From positions 3,179,199 through 3,243,198 of the forward strand of contig NZ_FOJF01000001.1 of the NCBI RefSeq assembly GCF_900110995.1: 64,000 bases of DNA, in the 5' to 3' direction. A program made the position numbers and the translations under genes. Below the pieces are notes generated by a model. It made no database searches, was not told where the DNA came from, and was given only the letters and a program-made list of their open reading frames with translations. This DNA is from Chitinophaga sp. YR573. Lineage in GTDB: Bacteria; Bacteroidota; Bacteroidia; Chitinophagales; Chitinophagaceae. Positions 28,651 through 37,344 of the stretch are shown here, piece after piece (position 1 is the first letter of the stretch; every line of letters starts with the position of its first letter).

Positions 28651-28740
28651 AATGGGTTTGTTTTGTTACAATTTGTCGACTAAAATGGGCTTGTTTTATT
28701 ACAAAATAAGCGTAAATTTGCCCTTGTTTTATGACAAATC
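28651..28740 (+). repeat. Three 33-bp direct repeats before the ATPase gene
   Basis: The element TTGTTTTnTTACAA, with a partial TTTGT/ACAAA dyad, starts at 28658, 28691 and 28724 (third copy TTGTTTTATGACAA): exact 33-bp spacing, about three helical turns. GGGTTTG or GGGCTTG precedes the first two. The array ends 5 bases before the ATG at 28745. Two copies with the same period occur at 31253-31310 without an intact gene. Confidence 0.75.
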
Positions 28741-28744
28741 AATT

Positions 28745-30103
28745 ATGGCTTTTAAAAGAAGTGTCGAAATATATCTCCACGACTGGAAAATTAACCCTAC
28801 CCGTAAGCCACTGATTATCAGAGGCGCACGACAAGTTGGAAAAACAACGCTGGTAAAGGATTTTGCCAGGTCTTACTCTCATTTTATCATGCTTAACCTG
28901 GAAAAAGCAGCTGATAGAAGGTACTTTGAGGACTTTGATGATGTAAAAACAATTTGTGAATCGCTGTTTTTAACCTATAACATTCCTTTGTTGGAGGTAA
29001 GCAATACATTGTTGTTTATTGACGAAATACAGGAGAGCCCGAAAGCTATTCAGTTGCTACGTTTCTTTTATGAAGAAATACCCGCCTTACACATTATCAG
29101 TGCGGGATCACTATTAGAATTTGCCATTCAAAAAGTAAAAAGTTTTCCTGTTGGAAGGGTAGAGTTTTTATATCTCCATCCAATGAATTTCGAAGAATAT
29201 CTGGTAGCTGTAGGTAGGGAGTCTCTCATTAAACAGCTAAAAACAGTTCCTGTAAAACCAGTTGCTCATAAAGTCTTAATGGATCAATTTCATCGATATG
29301 CTATTATTGGCGGAATGCCCGAAATCATTAAAACAGATATTGATAAAAATAACCTGGCAGATCTTACAAGAATATATGAAAGTATATGGGGAACGTATAA
29401 AAATGATGTAGAGAAATATACAACCAGTGATAATGAAAGGAAGATCATCAAACATATTATGGATACTGCTCCTCTTTATTTAGACGAGCGGGTTAAATTC
29501 CAGGGATTTGGCAATTCCTCCTACCGGTCCAGAGAAGTAAGTGAGGCATTCAGAACGTTGGAAGAAGCAAAAATTATCCGTTTAATTTATCCCACCACAG
29601 ATTTGCTGCCACCACCCAGGGCTGATCTTAAAAAATCACCGCGATTTCAGATACTGGATGCCGGTCTTGTTAATTATACGCTATCCATTCAGGCGCAGAT
29701 GTTGGGTATGGATGATTTAAGTAGTGCCTATAAGGGCGCTGTGATCCCTCATTTGATTACACAGGAGCTCATATCACTACAAACAGTATCTCCTAACAAT
29801 CCGCTTTTTTGGGTAAGAGAGAAATCACAATCAAATGCGGAAATAGACCTGGTACAGGTGTATCGTGAATTTTTAATTCCAATAGAGATAAAATCAGGTA
29901 GCACAGGTTCACTCCGGTCACTTCATCAATTTATAGATGCTGTTGATCATCCCTATGCTATCAGAATTTATGGTGGTACCTTCTCTATTGAAAAAGCAAT
30001 CACCCCCAATAAAAAGCCTTATTTATTAATGAATCTTCCGTACTATTTGGGTACACAACTCCCTGATTATTTACCGTGGTTGGTGCAACAGAATATCGTA
30101 TAA
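28745..30103 (+). CDS. AAA_14/DUF4143 ATP-binding protein
   Basis: 452 residues from ATG at 28745; the upstream open frame to 28514 runs through the tandem repeats and is rejected. Walker A is RGARQVGKTTLVKDF, Walker B LLFIDEIQESPKAI, then the DUF4143 section. The C-terminus has FWVREKSQSNAEIDLV and IPIEIKSG, a PD-(D/E)XK-like pattern (Asp and ExK). Members are common, multi-copy and of unproven function in Bacteroidota. A 33-bp tandem array sits at its start. Confidence 0.88.
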   Translation: MAFKRSVEIYLHDWKINPTRKPLIIRGARQVGKTTLVKDFARSYSHFIMLNLEKAADRRYFEDFDDVKTICESLFLTYNIPLLEVSNTLLFIDEIQESPKAIQLLRFFYEEIPALHIISAGSLLEFAIQKVKSFPVGRVEFLYLHPMNFEEYLVAVGRESLIKQLKTVPVKPVAHKVLMDQFHRYAIIGGMPEIIKTDIDKNNLADLTRIYESIWGTYKNDVEKYTTSDNERKIIKHIMDTAPLYLDERVKFQGFGNSSYRSREVSEAFRTLEEAKIIRLIYPTTDLLPPPRADLKKSPRFQILDAGLVNYTLSIQAQMLGMDDLSSAYKGAVIPHLITQELISLQTVSPNNPLFWVREKSQSNAEIDLVQVYREFLIPIEIKSGSTGSLRSLHQFIDAVDHPYAIRIYGGTFSIEKAITPNKKPYLLMNLPYYLGTQLPDYLPWLVQQNIV

Positions 30104-30224
30104 TAGGATCAGGGAAATGCATATGAAAACAATGGGCGATCTACCTATAGAGACTTATACAGCTTACATCGAACAGTCACTACTCAAACTAAAAATTCTG
30201 TTAAATCTTGGGTTTTTAAGATGA
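30102..30224 (+). pseudogene. C-terminal gene fragment, NRIRE-HMK type, copy 2
   Basis: A frame overlapping the ATPase stop reads NRIREMHMKTMGDLPIETYT and continues AYIEQSLLKLKILLNLGF to TGA. It has no start of its own and resembles the fragment at 8002-8067. It is a displaced 3' end of an unrecognised gene. Confidence 0.45.
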
Positions 30225-30318
30225 AAATGAAATAATGTTTGGATACATGAAGAAATAGGAGTAGGTTATAAACTCGTTTATTCAGGCTCTTTTAACTTTA
30301 AATAATAAACAAAAAAAT

Positions 30319-30774
30319 ATGGTAATCGTCAATAGTTTTGCAGAATATCAAGCATACGAGGGTAAAGAAATAGGCAGTTCTGAATGGCATAAAATAGATC
30401 AGGAACAGATCAATAAATTTGCTGATGCAACGCTTGATCATCAATGGATCCATTGCGATGAGGAAAGAGCAAAAAATGAAGGGCCTTTCAAGAGCACTAT
30501 TGCCCATGGTTATTTGACGTTGGCGTTAATTCCCTATTTATGGAAGCAAATTGCAGAAATCCGCAATGTTAAAATGGAAATAAACTACGGTATAGAGCAT
30601 TTTAAATTTGGTCAGGCGGTGCTTGTGAACGACGAAGTTCAATTGAAAGCGAAACTCAATTCTATAGTCGATTTAAGAGGTGTCACGAAAGTGATAATTG
30701 GTGCGACTCTCAGTATTAAAGGTAAGGCAAAGCCAGCTTACACGGGGGATGTGGTGTTTCTATACCATTTTTGA
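30319..30774 (+). CDS. MaoC-family (R)-specific enoyl-CoA hydratase-like protein
   Basis: 151 residues of hot-dog fold. The catalytic Asp-His pair is in FADATLDHQWIHCDEERA (near 37-53), with the following STIAHGYLTLALIPYL. MaoC hydratases act on enoyl-CoA in fatty acid or PHA metabolism. It stands alone, followed by a strong terminator and by the gene-relic zone. Confidence 0.88.
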   Translation: MVIVNSFAEYQAYEGKEIGSSEWHKIDQEQINKFADATLDHQWIHCDEERAKNEGPFKSTIAHGYLTLALIPYLWKQIAEIRNVKMEINYGIEHFKFGQAVLVNDEVQLKAKLNSIVDLRGVTKVIIGATLSIKGKAKPAYTGDVVFLYHF

Positions 30775-30807
30775 GACATGCAAACCGCCCTGTTGATAGA
30801 AAATAAT

Positions 30808-30838
30808 AAAGAAGAGGGTGTCTAACACCCTCTTCTTT
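30808..30838 (+). terminator. Terminator of the MaoC gene
   Basis: A perfect 14-bp stem (30808-30821 with 30825-30838) and 3-nt CTA loop, T-rich on the right arm. Confidence 0.8.
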
Positions 30839-30896
30839 ATTTCATATAATTGTTTGTTTACTGTCGAAACGGCCATATCGCTTAAAATTTCAACGC

Positions 30897-31087
30897 TTAC
30901 AACCATTTGCCCAAGCCCATGCGTTTTATCCATTCTTGGTTATACGATGTTTTTGTATCTGCATACTCCTGCTCCAGGTTATCGGTAATGCGGTTCACAG
31001 TGGTGTGAAATGGTCTTGTACCAGGCTACATCTCTACCAGTTTGGTTACTGTATCAGCTATTTCCTGCGGATTTATTTAGTACTCGC
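30897..31087 (-). pseudogene. Decayed 3' end of the SDR gene at 6234-7097
   Basis: About 190 bp, together with about 60 bp beyond the stop, align with 6158-6430. The translated remnant reads NPQEIADTVTKLVEM, then TAG, then PGTRPFHTTVNRIT and the final NQEWIKRMGLGKWL. An in-frame stop and loss of the first 230 codons make it non-functional. Similarity ends near 31087. Confidence 0.85.
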
Positions 31088-31150
31088 CTTTTCTGTCGGT
31101 CTTGAAATAGAATATTTTTATAATAAAAGCCTTAGAACCAGCAATATTAT

Positions 31151-31212
31151 TGTAATTCCGGATTGTAATCCGGTAATATTATGTAATTTCTGGATTGTAA
31201 TCCGGTAATATG
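31151..31212. repeat. Two 31-bp direct repeats with dyad
   Basis: Units begin at 31151 and 31182 (TGTAATTCCGGATTGTAAT and TGTAATTTCTGGATTGTAAT). The first holds the palindrome CCGGATT-GT-AATCCGG. No gene overlaps them. Confidence 0.65.
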
Positions 31213-31252
31213 ATAAAACGAACATTAGAGAGAATAAGCTCATTTTTTAAAT

Positions 31253-31310
31253 GGGTTTATTCTGTTACAAATAATAGGTTAAAATGGGCTTATTTTGTTA
31301 CAAATTAAGC
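31253..31310. repeat. Two 33-bp repeats of the ATPase-leader type
   Basis: TTATTCTGTTACAA at 31257 and TTATTTTGTTACAA at 31290, each preceded by GGGTT/GGGCT, have the same element and 33-bp period as 28651-28740. No ATPase gene follows; the site looks like an abandoned leader. Confidence 0.7.
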
Positions 31311-31382
31311 CTGCTTCAAAGGATTTCCTCACTTTGCCTCATTTTATGCAACACTTTTAGCATAGAAACTACAATAATATTG

Positions 31383-31441
31383 AGTTTACGATATACATGA
31401 AATTTTGCAATCTTTAAATAAAGTTTACGATATACATGAAA
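31383..31441. repeat. Two 20-bp direct repeats 39 bp apart
   Basis: AGTTTACGATATACATGAAA occurs at 31383 and 31422. Spacing and position suggest a third tandem operator-like array in this relic zone. Confidence 0.65.
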
Positions 31442-31558
31442 CTCATTATATAACTGAAGGAGTTAATTCCACTTATTAATAAGCAGGTCATTAAGGAGAA
31501 TCTGCAGCCTTCGGGAATAGGGATATGCGATTTGACAGGAAAATCCATTCCCAATTAA

Positions 31559-31638
31559 TTTCAAGCCCATTTATAGGCTGATTGTAGCCCAAATAATGCG
31601 TTATTTGGGCTACATTTGTCTGTGTTTTGGGCTTGAAA
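31559..31638. repeat. Nested inverted repeats
   Basis: Outer arms TTTCAAGCCCA (31559-31569) and TGGGCTTGAAA (31628-31638) enclose a perfect 14-bp hairpin (31583-31596 with 31601-31614, loop TGCG). It lies 16 bp before the winged-helix fragment. Confidence 0.7.
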
Positions 31639-31654
31639 TGAAAAATGTATAAAA

Positions 31655-31765
31655 ATGGCAAATAACCATCAAACTGAAATCCTGAGATTTATCAAGGAAA
31701 ATCCCTCTAGCTCTTCTAAAATGATCCACGAAAGTCTGGAGTATGTAATCTGTTTTCGAAGCTAA
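31655..31765 (+). pseudogene. N-terminal winged-helix fragment
   Basis: 36 codons starting MANNHQTEILRFIKENPSSS. The phrase EILRFIKENP...SSKMIHESL is the first helix pair of winged-helix domains often fused to Fic or ATPase proteins. It stops after 36 codons, so only the beginning survives. Confidence 0.5.
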
Positions 31766-31812
31766 GTATGCGCCTAACTATACGTTTAACTATACCATTC
31801 ATTCTTAATTTC

Positions 31813-32335
31813 TTAGATGCTCATATTTTTCCATTCTTCTTTTCATAATTCCTAGTAAGGTATGTCATTAGAAGACGGTTCATTGGTGCATCTATCAATT
31901 TGAACTATAGAAGGTAATATAATAGATTCTCCAACAAGGAGAGCTTCGCCTTGTTTTAGCGATGGCATTGTATCAATTAAAGTCCCTAATGTATCCGGAA
32001 GAAGTTTTTTTACATAGCCTTGATCAACAGGATTTGTTAAACGCATAGCTATGAAATTATTGCATTGGGAGAATATTGTTTCTGAGATTTCGGAAGGCCG
32101 TTGACTTGCGAGAAGTAACATAATTCCATATTTTCTGCCCTCTTTAGCTATTTTTCAATAGATTTTTTAGAAGAGTGATACTTAGCTAAATCACTGTTAG
32201 GTACATATTTATGAGCTTCTTCATAAACAAGTAGAATAGGGATATCATTATTTATTTTTTCATTTGGATCTTTTTCATTCCTGAGTCTTTTTTAATCTCC
32301 ATCATGAAGACATACAACCTTCTTTTTGTATTATC
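31813..32335 (-). pseudogene. HerA-type ATPase, 3' remnant with frameshift
   Basis: The minus-strand reading has ILLVYEEAHKYVPNSD (Walker B region), a one-base deletion near 32150 in an A-run, then GIMLLLASQRPSEISETIF, AMRLTNPVDQGYVKKLLPDT and PSSNDIPY, a clear HerA/DUF87 hexameric ATPase C-terminus. A TAG at 31852 and a TGA interrupt the last codons. The N-terminal two-thirds, with Walker A, is missing. HerA partners nucleases in DNA repair and phage-defence modules, so this may be the remains of one. Confidence 0.8.
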
Positions 32336-32342
32336 TCTTTGT

Positions 32343-32855
32343 TTAAAGATATTTGATCATACTTTTGATCTGACCATAGTGGCTTATCTGATCTTCCATG
32401 AAGTGAAATATGCAGTAATAGTTATTCCCCAATCCTGCTAAATACCCATGTGGACGTTTATACAACCACGCATCATCGACTGCTTTAAGATGCTCGAGGG
32501 TAAAATTCCTAACGTCTTTCCAAAGGTTTAAATAGTATTCAATACTATTAGCTTTTGTAATACTTAAAGATAGATTGGGGGAGAACGCTTCATTCCAGAT
32601 TGTTTTTTCCAACTCGTTCAGGTCGCGGTTGAGAAAAACTATTGTTTGTGTTCTTTTTTCCAGGGCTATCATGTGTTTCAATAGCAAACCAATTGTGTTG
32701 GCATGATTTACTATTCTGGCATCCAGGTTATCGACACTTAATGGCTTAACTTTTTGTACAATAACATATTTTGTCATGGTCAATTGTGCAACCAGGTGCG
32801 AAATTATACTGGTGTAACCACTTGGTGCCTGCAAATCCAAAGGGTTTTCTGACAT
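32343..32855 (-). CDS. DinB-like four-helix metal protein linked to LanB
   Basis: 170 residues. A DinB/DUF664-like pattern is visible: VNHANTIGLLLKHMIALE with a first His near 60 and the C-terminal FHFMEDQISHYGQIKSM (His-x7-His and GQI). DinB-fold proteins bind a divalent metal and include thiol transferases acting on bacillithiol or mycothiol. The start lies 10 bp after the LanB stop on the same strand, so it is co-transcribed. A role in lanthipeptide maturation or self-protection is inference only. Confidence 0.65.
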   Translation of the reverse strand: MSENPLDLQAPSGYTSIISHLVAQLTMTKYVIVQKVKPLSVDNLDARIVNHANTIGLLLKHMIALEKRTQTIVFLNRDLNELEKTIWNEAFSPNLSLSITKANSIEYYLNLWKDVRNFTLEHLKAVDDAWLYKRPHGYLAGLGNNYYCIFHFMEDQISHYGQIKSMIKYL

Positions 32856-32865
32856 TTCTTGTAGT

Positions 32866-35800
32866 TTACCTATGAAGTTTTGATTTGGCGATCGCTAAAT
32901 TTGATTTATAATATCTCAGTTGGAAATTATAAATTACCCATTCCTGTTTTCTTGGATTCGAATCAAACAGCTTATTGAAAAACATGTGTATATGGCTCGC
33001 TATGAAGGGCGAAAGATCTATGTCTTTAAAGGCTGAGCGATATTCTTTAACTGTTGACAATAGTGGTGCCATTTTTAGTGATCGTTCATGGAATATCTGG
33101 ATAGCCATTTCAACCAATGGATTGTGTTCACTGGTATAGTCCAATACATTAAAGATCGATTTGGTTTCCTGTCTATATCTCGCATTCATGTTTGCTCTTA
33201 ACAATTCATGACTTAAAAATTCCTGAGCGAAGTTATGTTCGAGTTTTGTAAGCAGGCTAATTTTGTCGTCAAGGTTAAATTCCAGTTCATTCAAAAACAT
33301 GTCTAATGCGCGCATTCCAATAAGCCAGCGCATGCGCTCATCACCACTCTCATTTAGGAGTCCGACAATTTTTAGCATTGCATCACTGTCAAAATGGAAT
33401 AGTTCTTCAGAAAGCTCTATATTAAATGGCAGATATCTATCATTTTCCCTGATATAACTATCTAATTGGATATTATGTATTAACTCATCTTTTAAATATT
33501 GTTTTGTATAATTATTGAAGAGGGAAAGGACGTTTCCGATCTTTTCAGGTTGTGATACATGAAATCTTATACGAAGATGATGCTCAGGGTCCCGGTACCG
33601 GATAAAAAACCATTTGCTTATTATTTTTTCTTCATGCAGATTTGAAACCAATGGTGAAATTACTTCTATCATCAGTCTTTCAGCTGTCTTGGTTCCACAA
33701 TATACCTTAAAATAGAGCCATTGACTGCCTGGGGAAAATGACTCTGGTTTAATTGAGGGCATCTCCCTTAAAGCCCGCCGGGGTGTATCTTTGTTCTTTT
33801 TCTTTATAGGTATAACTATTTCGTTACAGTACTTATTCCCATCTTTATCGGTTACCACACAATTGTCTGGTGTAGCAAAAAACTCCCTGAGAGATATTGT
33901 CCCCTTTTTAAGCAGCTCGTTCCTTAGAATGGATAAACAACTTCCATTTTCAATATCGACCACCAGGTAATTGTCCGACTCTGCCATCAAAACAAATTTT
34001 GGCAGACCTAACTTCGATGCAATTTCTTTAAAGTACTTTTCCAGTTCAGAAGCATCAAAATCTTTTAATATTTCGTGATCTTCTTTCTTTAATTGCCATT
34101 GCGCTGGGAATAATATAATTTTTCCAAACGTGACCCGTGGTAAAAATGGGGATTCGCTTAGTTCGCCCCAATCCCAAAAATACCTGGGAGCATAGTTATG
34201 ATATTGTAAATCGGATAAAAATCTATAAACGGGAATAGTACTATTTTTCGTGTTGTGGGCATTGGCCAAGCGCGGAATAACACGTTTGTTTAAAGACTTG
34301 CTTTTAAGAATGATATCTCTGTTTTCAATCGAAATATACAAGTCTGATATTGCAATCCTATTCGCACTTTCTACCGCACTCTGGGTTACTATAGGAATTT
34401 CGTATTGCCTTAACACTGGTCGTGTTGTCACATTCGCCAGTCTTGGCTCTGGATTGTGAACGATCTCTGCAAAAATGCAATCTGGTTCCATGGCTGCTTC
34501 ATCTGACAGGTGTGTCTTAACCATTTCTAAGATACGTTCATTACCTAAGCAGAACCTGCCAAGGTATACTGATGATGTAGGGCCGCCGCAGTTAGAAAGA
34601 AAAAAGCTATAGTTGCCTTTATCTATGTCCTCGTGGCTCTTCCCCAATAAGGAACCAAAAATAGACATGCTATCGTGCGCTTCTACATTTGCGCTTTTTA
34701 TCAGTCGGTCCATTTCCTCATTGGTGATCATGATTTCGCGCGCACCATTTACCAATGATTCATGCAGCTTTTTTAACTGGAAACGCTTGTAGGTGTTCAT
34801 GTAAACAGGGTCTTCGATATGCTCATTTTCCAAAATTTCGAGCTCATTTAAAAGGTTGGGTTTGTCTGTTCTTTCATTTGTAAAATCTCCATACCCAATT
34901 CCGTATTCCATATCCAATGCTAGTACTAATTGAATTTCCCGTCCCGGGAAGCGTTGCATAAACCTGTTTATGAAGGCTTCAATGGCCGTGCCTTTATATC
35001 GTTGTGCCCTGGACATGTAAATCTTCGTAGCGTCACGAACGATTTCTTCAAGAACTTCTTTCTTGAGTGAAAAATTTCCTGAAAGAAACAGGTCGGTTTG
35101 GATAATTGCGGAATTTACAAATCCGGGAGTAATTTTTTCTAATTGACTACATATCTGGTTATGTTCATTAACACTTAACAATTTACTTGTTGAAAGTATG
35201 GATTTAATAGTTTTCAGTCGATTTACGATGTCATCCAGGGATGGGATATTATTTATCTTATGAATCAGGGTTTCCAAAGGGTCATTTCCTGTAATAAGTG
35301 GCTCCAGTTCGCTTACCAGTAGTTTACTCTCAATAATTTCCAGGACGAAGTCAAATGCATCCTCCTGCGAAATTTCTTCCTGAGTGAGTATCTCAACCAG
35401 TTCGCCAATCGTACACCCGGCTATAGCTTTGTTCAGCACCAGCTCAAGGTATTCATTGAATTCTACTTCAGATATAGCATACCTGAAACGTTTGCCTGTG
35501 TTTTTGAATTCAATATACCTGTAATGATCTGATATTTTATATATAGTGTTATTGATGAAATATCTTACATGACTTTTAACCTCATTACGATTATTTAAAT
35601 CTTCGATGATTGCTGATAGACAGCCCATGTCAATTCTTGAACTAAATATATGCTCGTCGCGGCCTTGTATATTCAGGTTTGTATTATTGCCGGTTAATCC
35701 CGGAGCAACGCCCGCAAACGCTCCATATGGAGTACATCTGCTAGCCATTCTGATCCAGTACTTTAAAAGTGTTAAATGTAGTTTTAACTCATTATCAGGT

Positions 35801-36009
35801 TTGTCGAACCCGTTTTTATTCCATTCGGCAAATCTTTCATACACTTCAGATGAGGAAGCTATAATTGCATCCAGAAAGAAATCATCTTTTGCTAGTTCGT
35901 GTGCAAAGAGTTTGAGGTCGTTATGTGAGAGGTCCAATCTATTGATGGGTGAAACCGGCGTTCTTATAAGAAAATCACCCGCCAAAATGAATGCTTGTTT
36001 TTTAATCAT
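32866..36009 (-). CDS. lanB: Class I lanthipeptide dehydratase LanB, full length
   Basis: 1047 residues from ATG at 36009; a TTG nine bases upstream is less likely. The N-terminal glutamylation part has RCTPYGAFAGVAP near 92-104, a hallmark of Bacteroidota LanB. Later landmarks include FFLSNCGGPTSSVYLGRF and RPVLRQYEIPIVTQSA. The C-terminal elimination domain (SpaB_C type, about 765-1045) begins SPGSQWLYFKVYCGTK and has FFIRYRDPEHHLRIRF. LanB uses glutamyl-tRNA-Glu to glutamylate Ser/Thr, then eliminates Glu to give Dha/Dhb. Unlike the split dehydratase reported for pinensin, both domains are in one chain. Divergent from LanC with 65 bp between. Confidence 0.93.
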   Translation of the reverse strand: MIKKQAFILAGDFLIRTPVSPINRLDLSHNDLKLFAHELAKDDFFLDAIIASSSEVYERFAEWNKNGFDKPDNELKLHLTLLKYWIRMASRCTPYGAFAGVAPGLTGNNTNLNIQGRDEHIFSSRIDMGCLSAIIEDLNNRNEVKSHVRYFINNTIYKISDHYRYIEFKNTGKRFRYAISEVEFNEYLELVLNKAIAGCTIGELVEILTQEEISQEDAFDFVLEIIESKLLVSELEPLITGNDPLETLIHKINNIPSLDDIVNRLKTIKSILSTSKLLSVNEHNQICSQLEKITPGFVNSAIIQTDLFLSGNFSLKKEVLEEIVRDATKIYMSRAQRYKGTAIEAFINRFMQRFPGREIQLVLALDMEYGIGYGDFTNERTDKPNLLNELEILENEHIEDPVYMNTYKRFQLKKLHESLVNGAREIMITNEEMDRLIKSANVEAHDSMSIFGSLLGKSHEDIDKGNYSFFLSNCGGPTSSVYLGRFCLGNERILEMVKTHLSDEAAMEPDCIFAEIVHNPEPRLANVTTRPVLRQYEIPIVTQSAVESANRIAISDLYISIENRDIILKSKSLNKRVIPRLANAHNTKNSTIPVYRFLSDLQYHNYAPRYFWDWGELSESPFLPRVTFGKIILFPAQWQLKKEDHEILKDFDASELEKYFKEIASKLGLPKFVLMAESDNYLVVDIENGSCLSILRNELLKKGTISLREFFATPDNCVVTDKDGNKYCNEIVIPIKKKNKDTPRRALREMPSIKPESFSPGSQWLYFKVYCGTKTAERLMIEVISPLVSNLHEEKIISKWFFIRYRDPEHHLRIRFHVSQPEKIGNVLSLFNNYTKQYLKDELIHNIQLDSYIRENDRYLPFNIELSEELFHFDSDAMLKIVGLLNESGDERMRWLIGMRALDMFLNELEFNLDDKISLLTKLEHNFAQEFLSHELLRANMNARYRQETKSIFNVLDYTSEHNPLVEMAIQIFHERSLKMAPLLSTVKEYRSAFKDIDLSPFIASHIHMFFNKLFDSNPRKQEWVIYNFQLRYYKSNLAIAKSKLHR

Positions 36010-36074
36010 GCTGAGCAACTTTTATTATTTACCTTCGTTTTGACTCAATACAGTTTGTTAATTAATCATTACTT

Positions 36075-37283
36075 ATGAAAGGTATTCTTGAGAAAATCCT
36101 TGAAATTGAATCCTCATTGTCCCAACAAAAAGTTAACGATTTGTCCCTATTACTGGGATCTACTGGTATCGCCATCTTTTACGCACACCTATACGAATTA
36201 ACTGGTGATAGCTCTTTCTTAAAGAAGTGCAATTCTATTATTGATACAACAATAAAACGTTTATCACGGGTGCTGATAACTCATTCCTTTTGCAGTGGCT
36301 TTACAGGTGTTGCATGGGGAATTAATTACTTACTCAAAAAAGGGTTTATTGGTCCTTATGATGAGGATATCTTTGAACAGCTGGATGATATGATATATCA
36401 TACTTCTGAAGACTGTCTGAGTATCGGGAAGTATGATTTTTTACACGGTGGCATTGGTGCAGCTTTATACGCATTGGAAAGGGTACATACAGAACGGGCA
36501 AGGCTATTCATTTCACATTTCATTAATGAGATCGATAGAATAAAAATTATAGATGAATCCGGGTTAAAATGGGAGGATTCAGATTTTCTCAACAACCCTG
36601 GTAAAGCAGGTGCAAGATTATATAATTTAGGTTTTGCGCATGGCATTCCTTCTATTGTTGAAACTCTTAGAAGAATTAACCAGGCAGGCTTGTTTCCTGA
36701 GGAAACTAAAAAATTAATAACCGGAGGAATAGAATTTACCAGGAGTTGCAGGATCACCGATATGAAAAGTGTGTCAGCCTTTCCTTCAAATGTGAGGGAC
36801 GACCTGCGTCGGAACCCTATCCCTACTAATCTATCATGGTGTTACGGTGATCTGATGATTGCAAACGTCCTTTGGAAATGTGGCCGGGATTTCGGTATTA
36901 CAGAATGGCAAACCCAAGCCACAGACCTGATGACGAAGTCAACTACGCGATTTGAATCATTCAACTACCAATATCTTGATGCCTGCTTTTGTCATGGCTC
37001 CTCGGGAGTAGCTCACCTATTCAAATCCTATTATAATCTGACAGGTATAACTAAATTTCAGGATACTTCAGAATTATGGATTGAAAAGACGCTAGCACTT
37101 GCAAGGCATCAAAGCGGTCCTGCCGGCTTTCGTCAATACCGTTTCTACGAAAAAGACCAGAAAACAATTCACCGGTGGAGAAACTGTTATGGTGTTCTGG
37201 AAGGCGTAGCTGGTATCGGGTTAGTGTTAATCACCCAGTTAAACGGATTATCGGAATGGGATAACTGCCTGCTGGTATCCTAA
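36075..37283 (+). CDS. lanC: Lanthipeptide cyclase LanC
   Basis: 402 residues. Zinc ligands are present: C256 in SWCYGD and C306-H307 in CFCHGSSG. D121 in KYDFLHGGIG and H189 in GFAHG match the other conserved active-site residues of NisC. The double alpha-barrel glycine repeats (FTGVAWGINY, GVAGIGLVL) are intact. It joins Cys thiols to Dha/Dhb to make lanthionine rings. The precursor gene lies convergently 61 bp past its stop. Confidence 0.93.
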   Translation: MKGILEKILEIESSLSQQKVNDLSLLLGSTGIAIFYAHLYELTGDSSFLKKCNSIIDTTIKRLSRVLITHSFCSGFTGVAWGINYLLKKGFIGPYDEDIFEQLDDMIYHTSEDCLSIGKYDFLHGGIGAALYALERVHTERARLFISHFINEIDRIKIIDESGLKWEDSDFLNNPGKAGARLYNLGFAHGIPSIVETLRRINQAGLFPEETKKLITGGIEFTRSCRITDMKSVSAFPSNVRDDLRRNPIPTNLSWCYGDLMIANVLWKCGRDFGITEWQTQATDLMTKSTTRFESFNYQYLDACFCHGSSGVAHLFKSYYNLTGITKFQDTSELWIEKTLALARHQSGPAGFRQYRFYEKDQKTIHRWRNCYGVLEGVAGIGLVLITQLNGLSEWDNCLLVS

Positions 37284-37312
37284 ATCTGCATGAGTTGCGA
37301 AGTTGAAAATCA

Positions 37313-37337
37313 GACTGCTTTCGATTTGAAAGCAGTC
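37313..37337. terminator. Bidirectional hairpin between lanC and the precursor gene
   Basis: A perfect 10-bp stem GACTGCTTTC/GAAAGCAGTC with loop GATTT, between two convergent stops. The flanking T-runs are short, so termination strength is uncertain. Confidence 0.6.
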
Positions 37338-37344
37338 CCAAAGA

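Noticed and set aside
28514..28744. Upstream extension of the DUF4143 ATPase
   Set aside because: It translates the 33-bp repeats and has no family similarity; ATG at 28745 begins the conserved protein.
31151..31441. CRISPR array
   Set aside because: Only two units of each repeat family, with differing periods and no cas genes.
36010..36018. TTG start for LanB nine bases upstream
   Set aside because: An ATG at 36009 gives a normal LanB N-terminus; the TTG adds only three residues.
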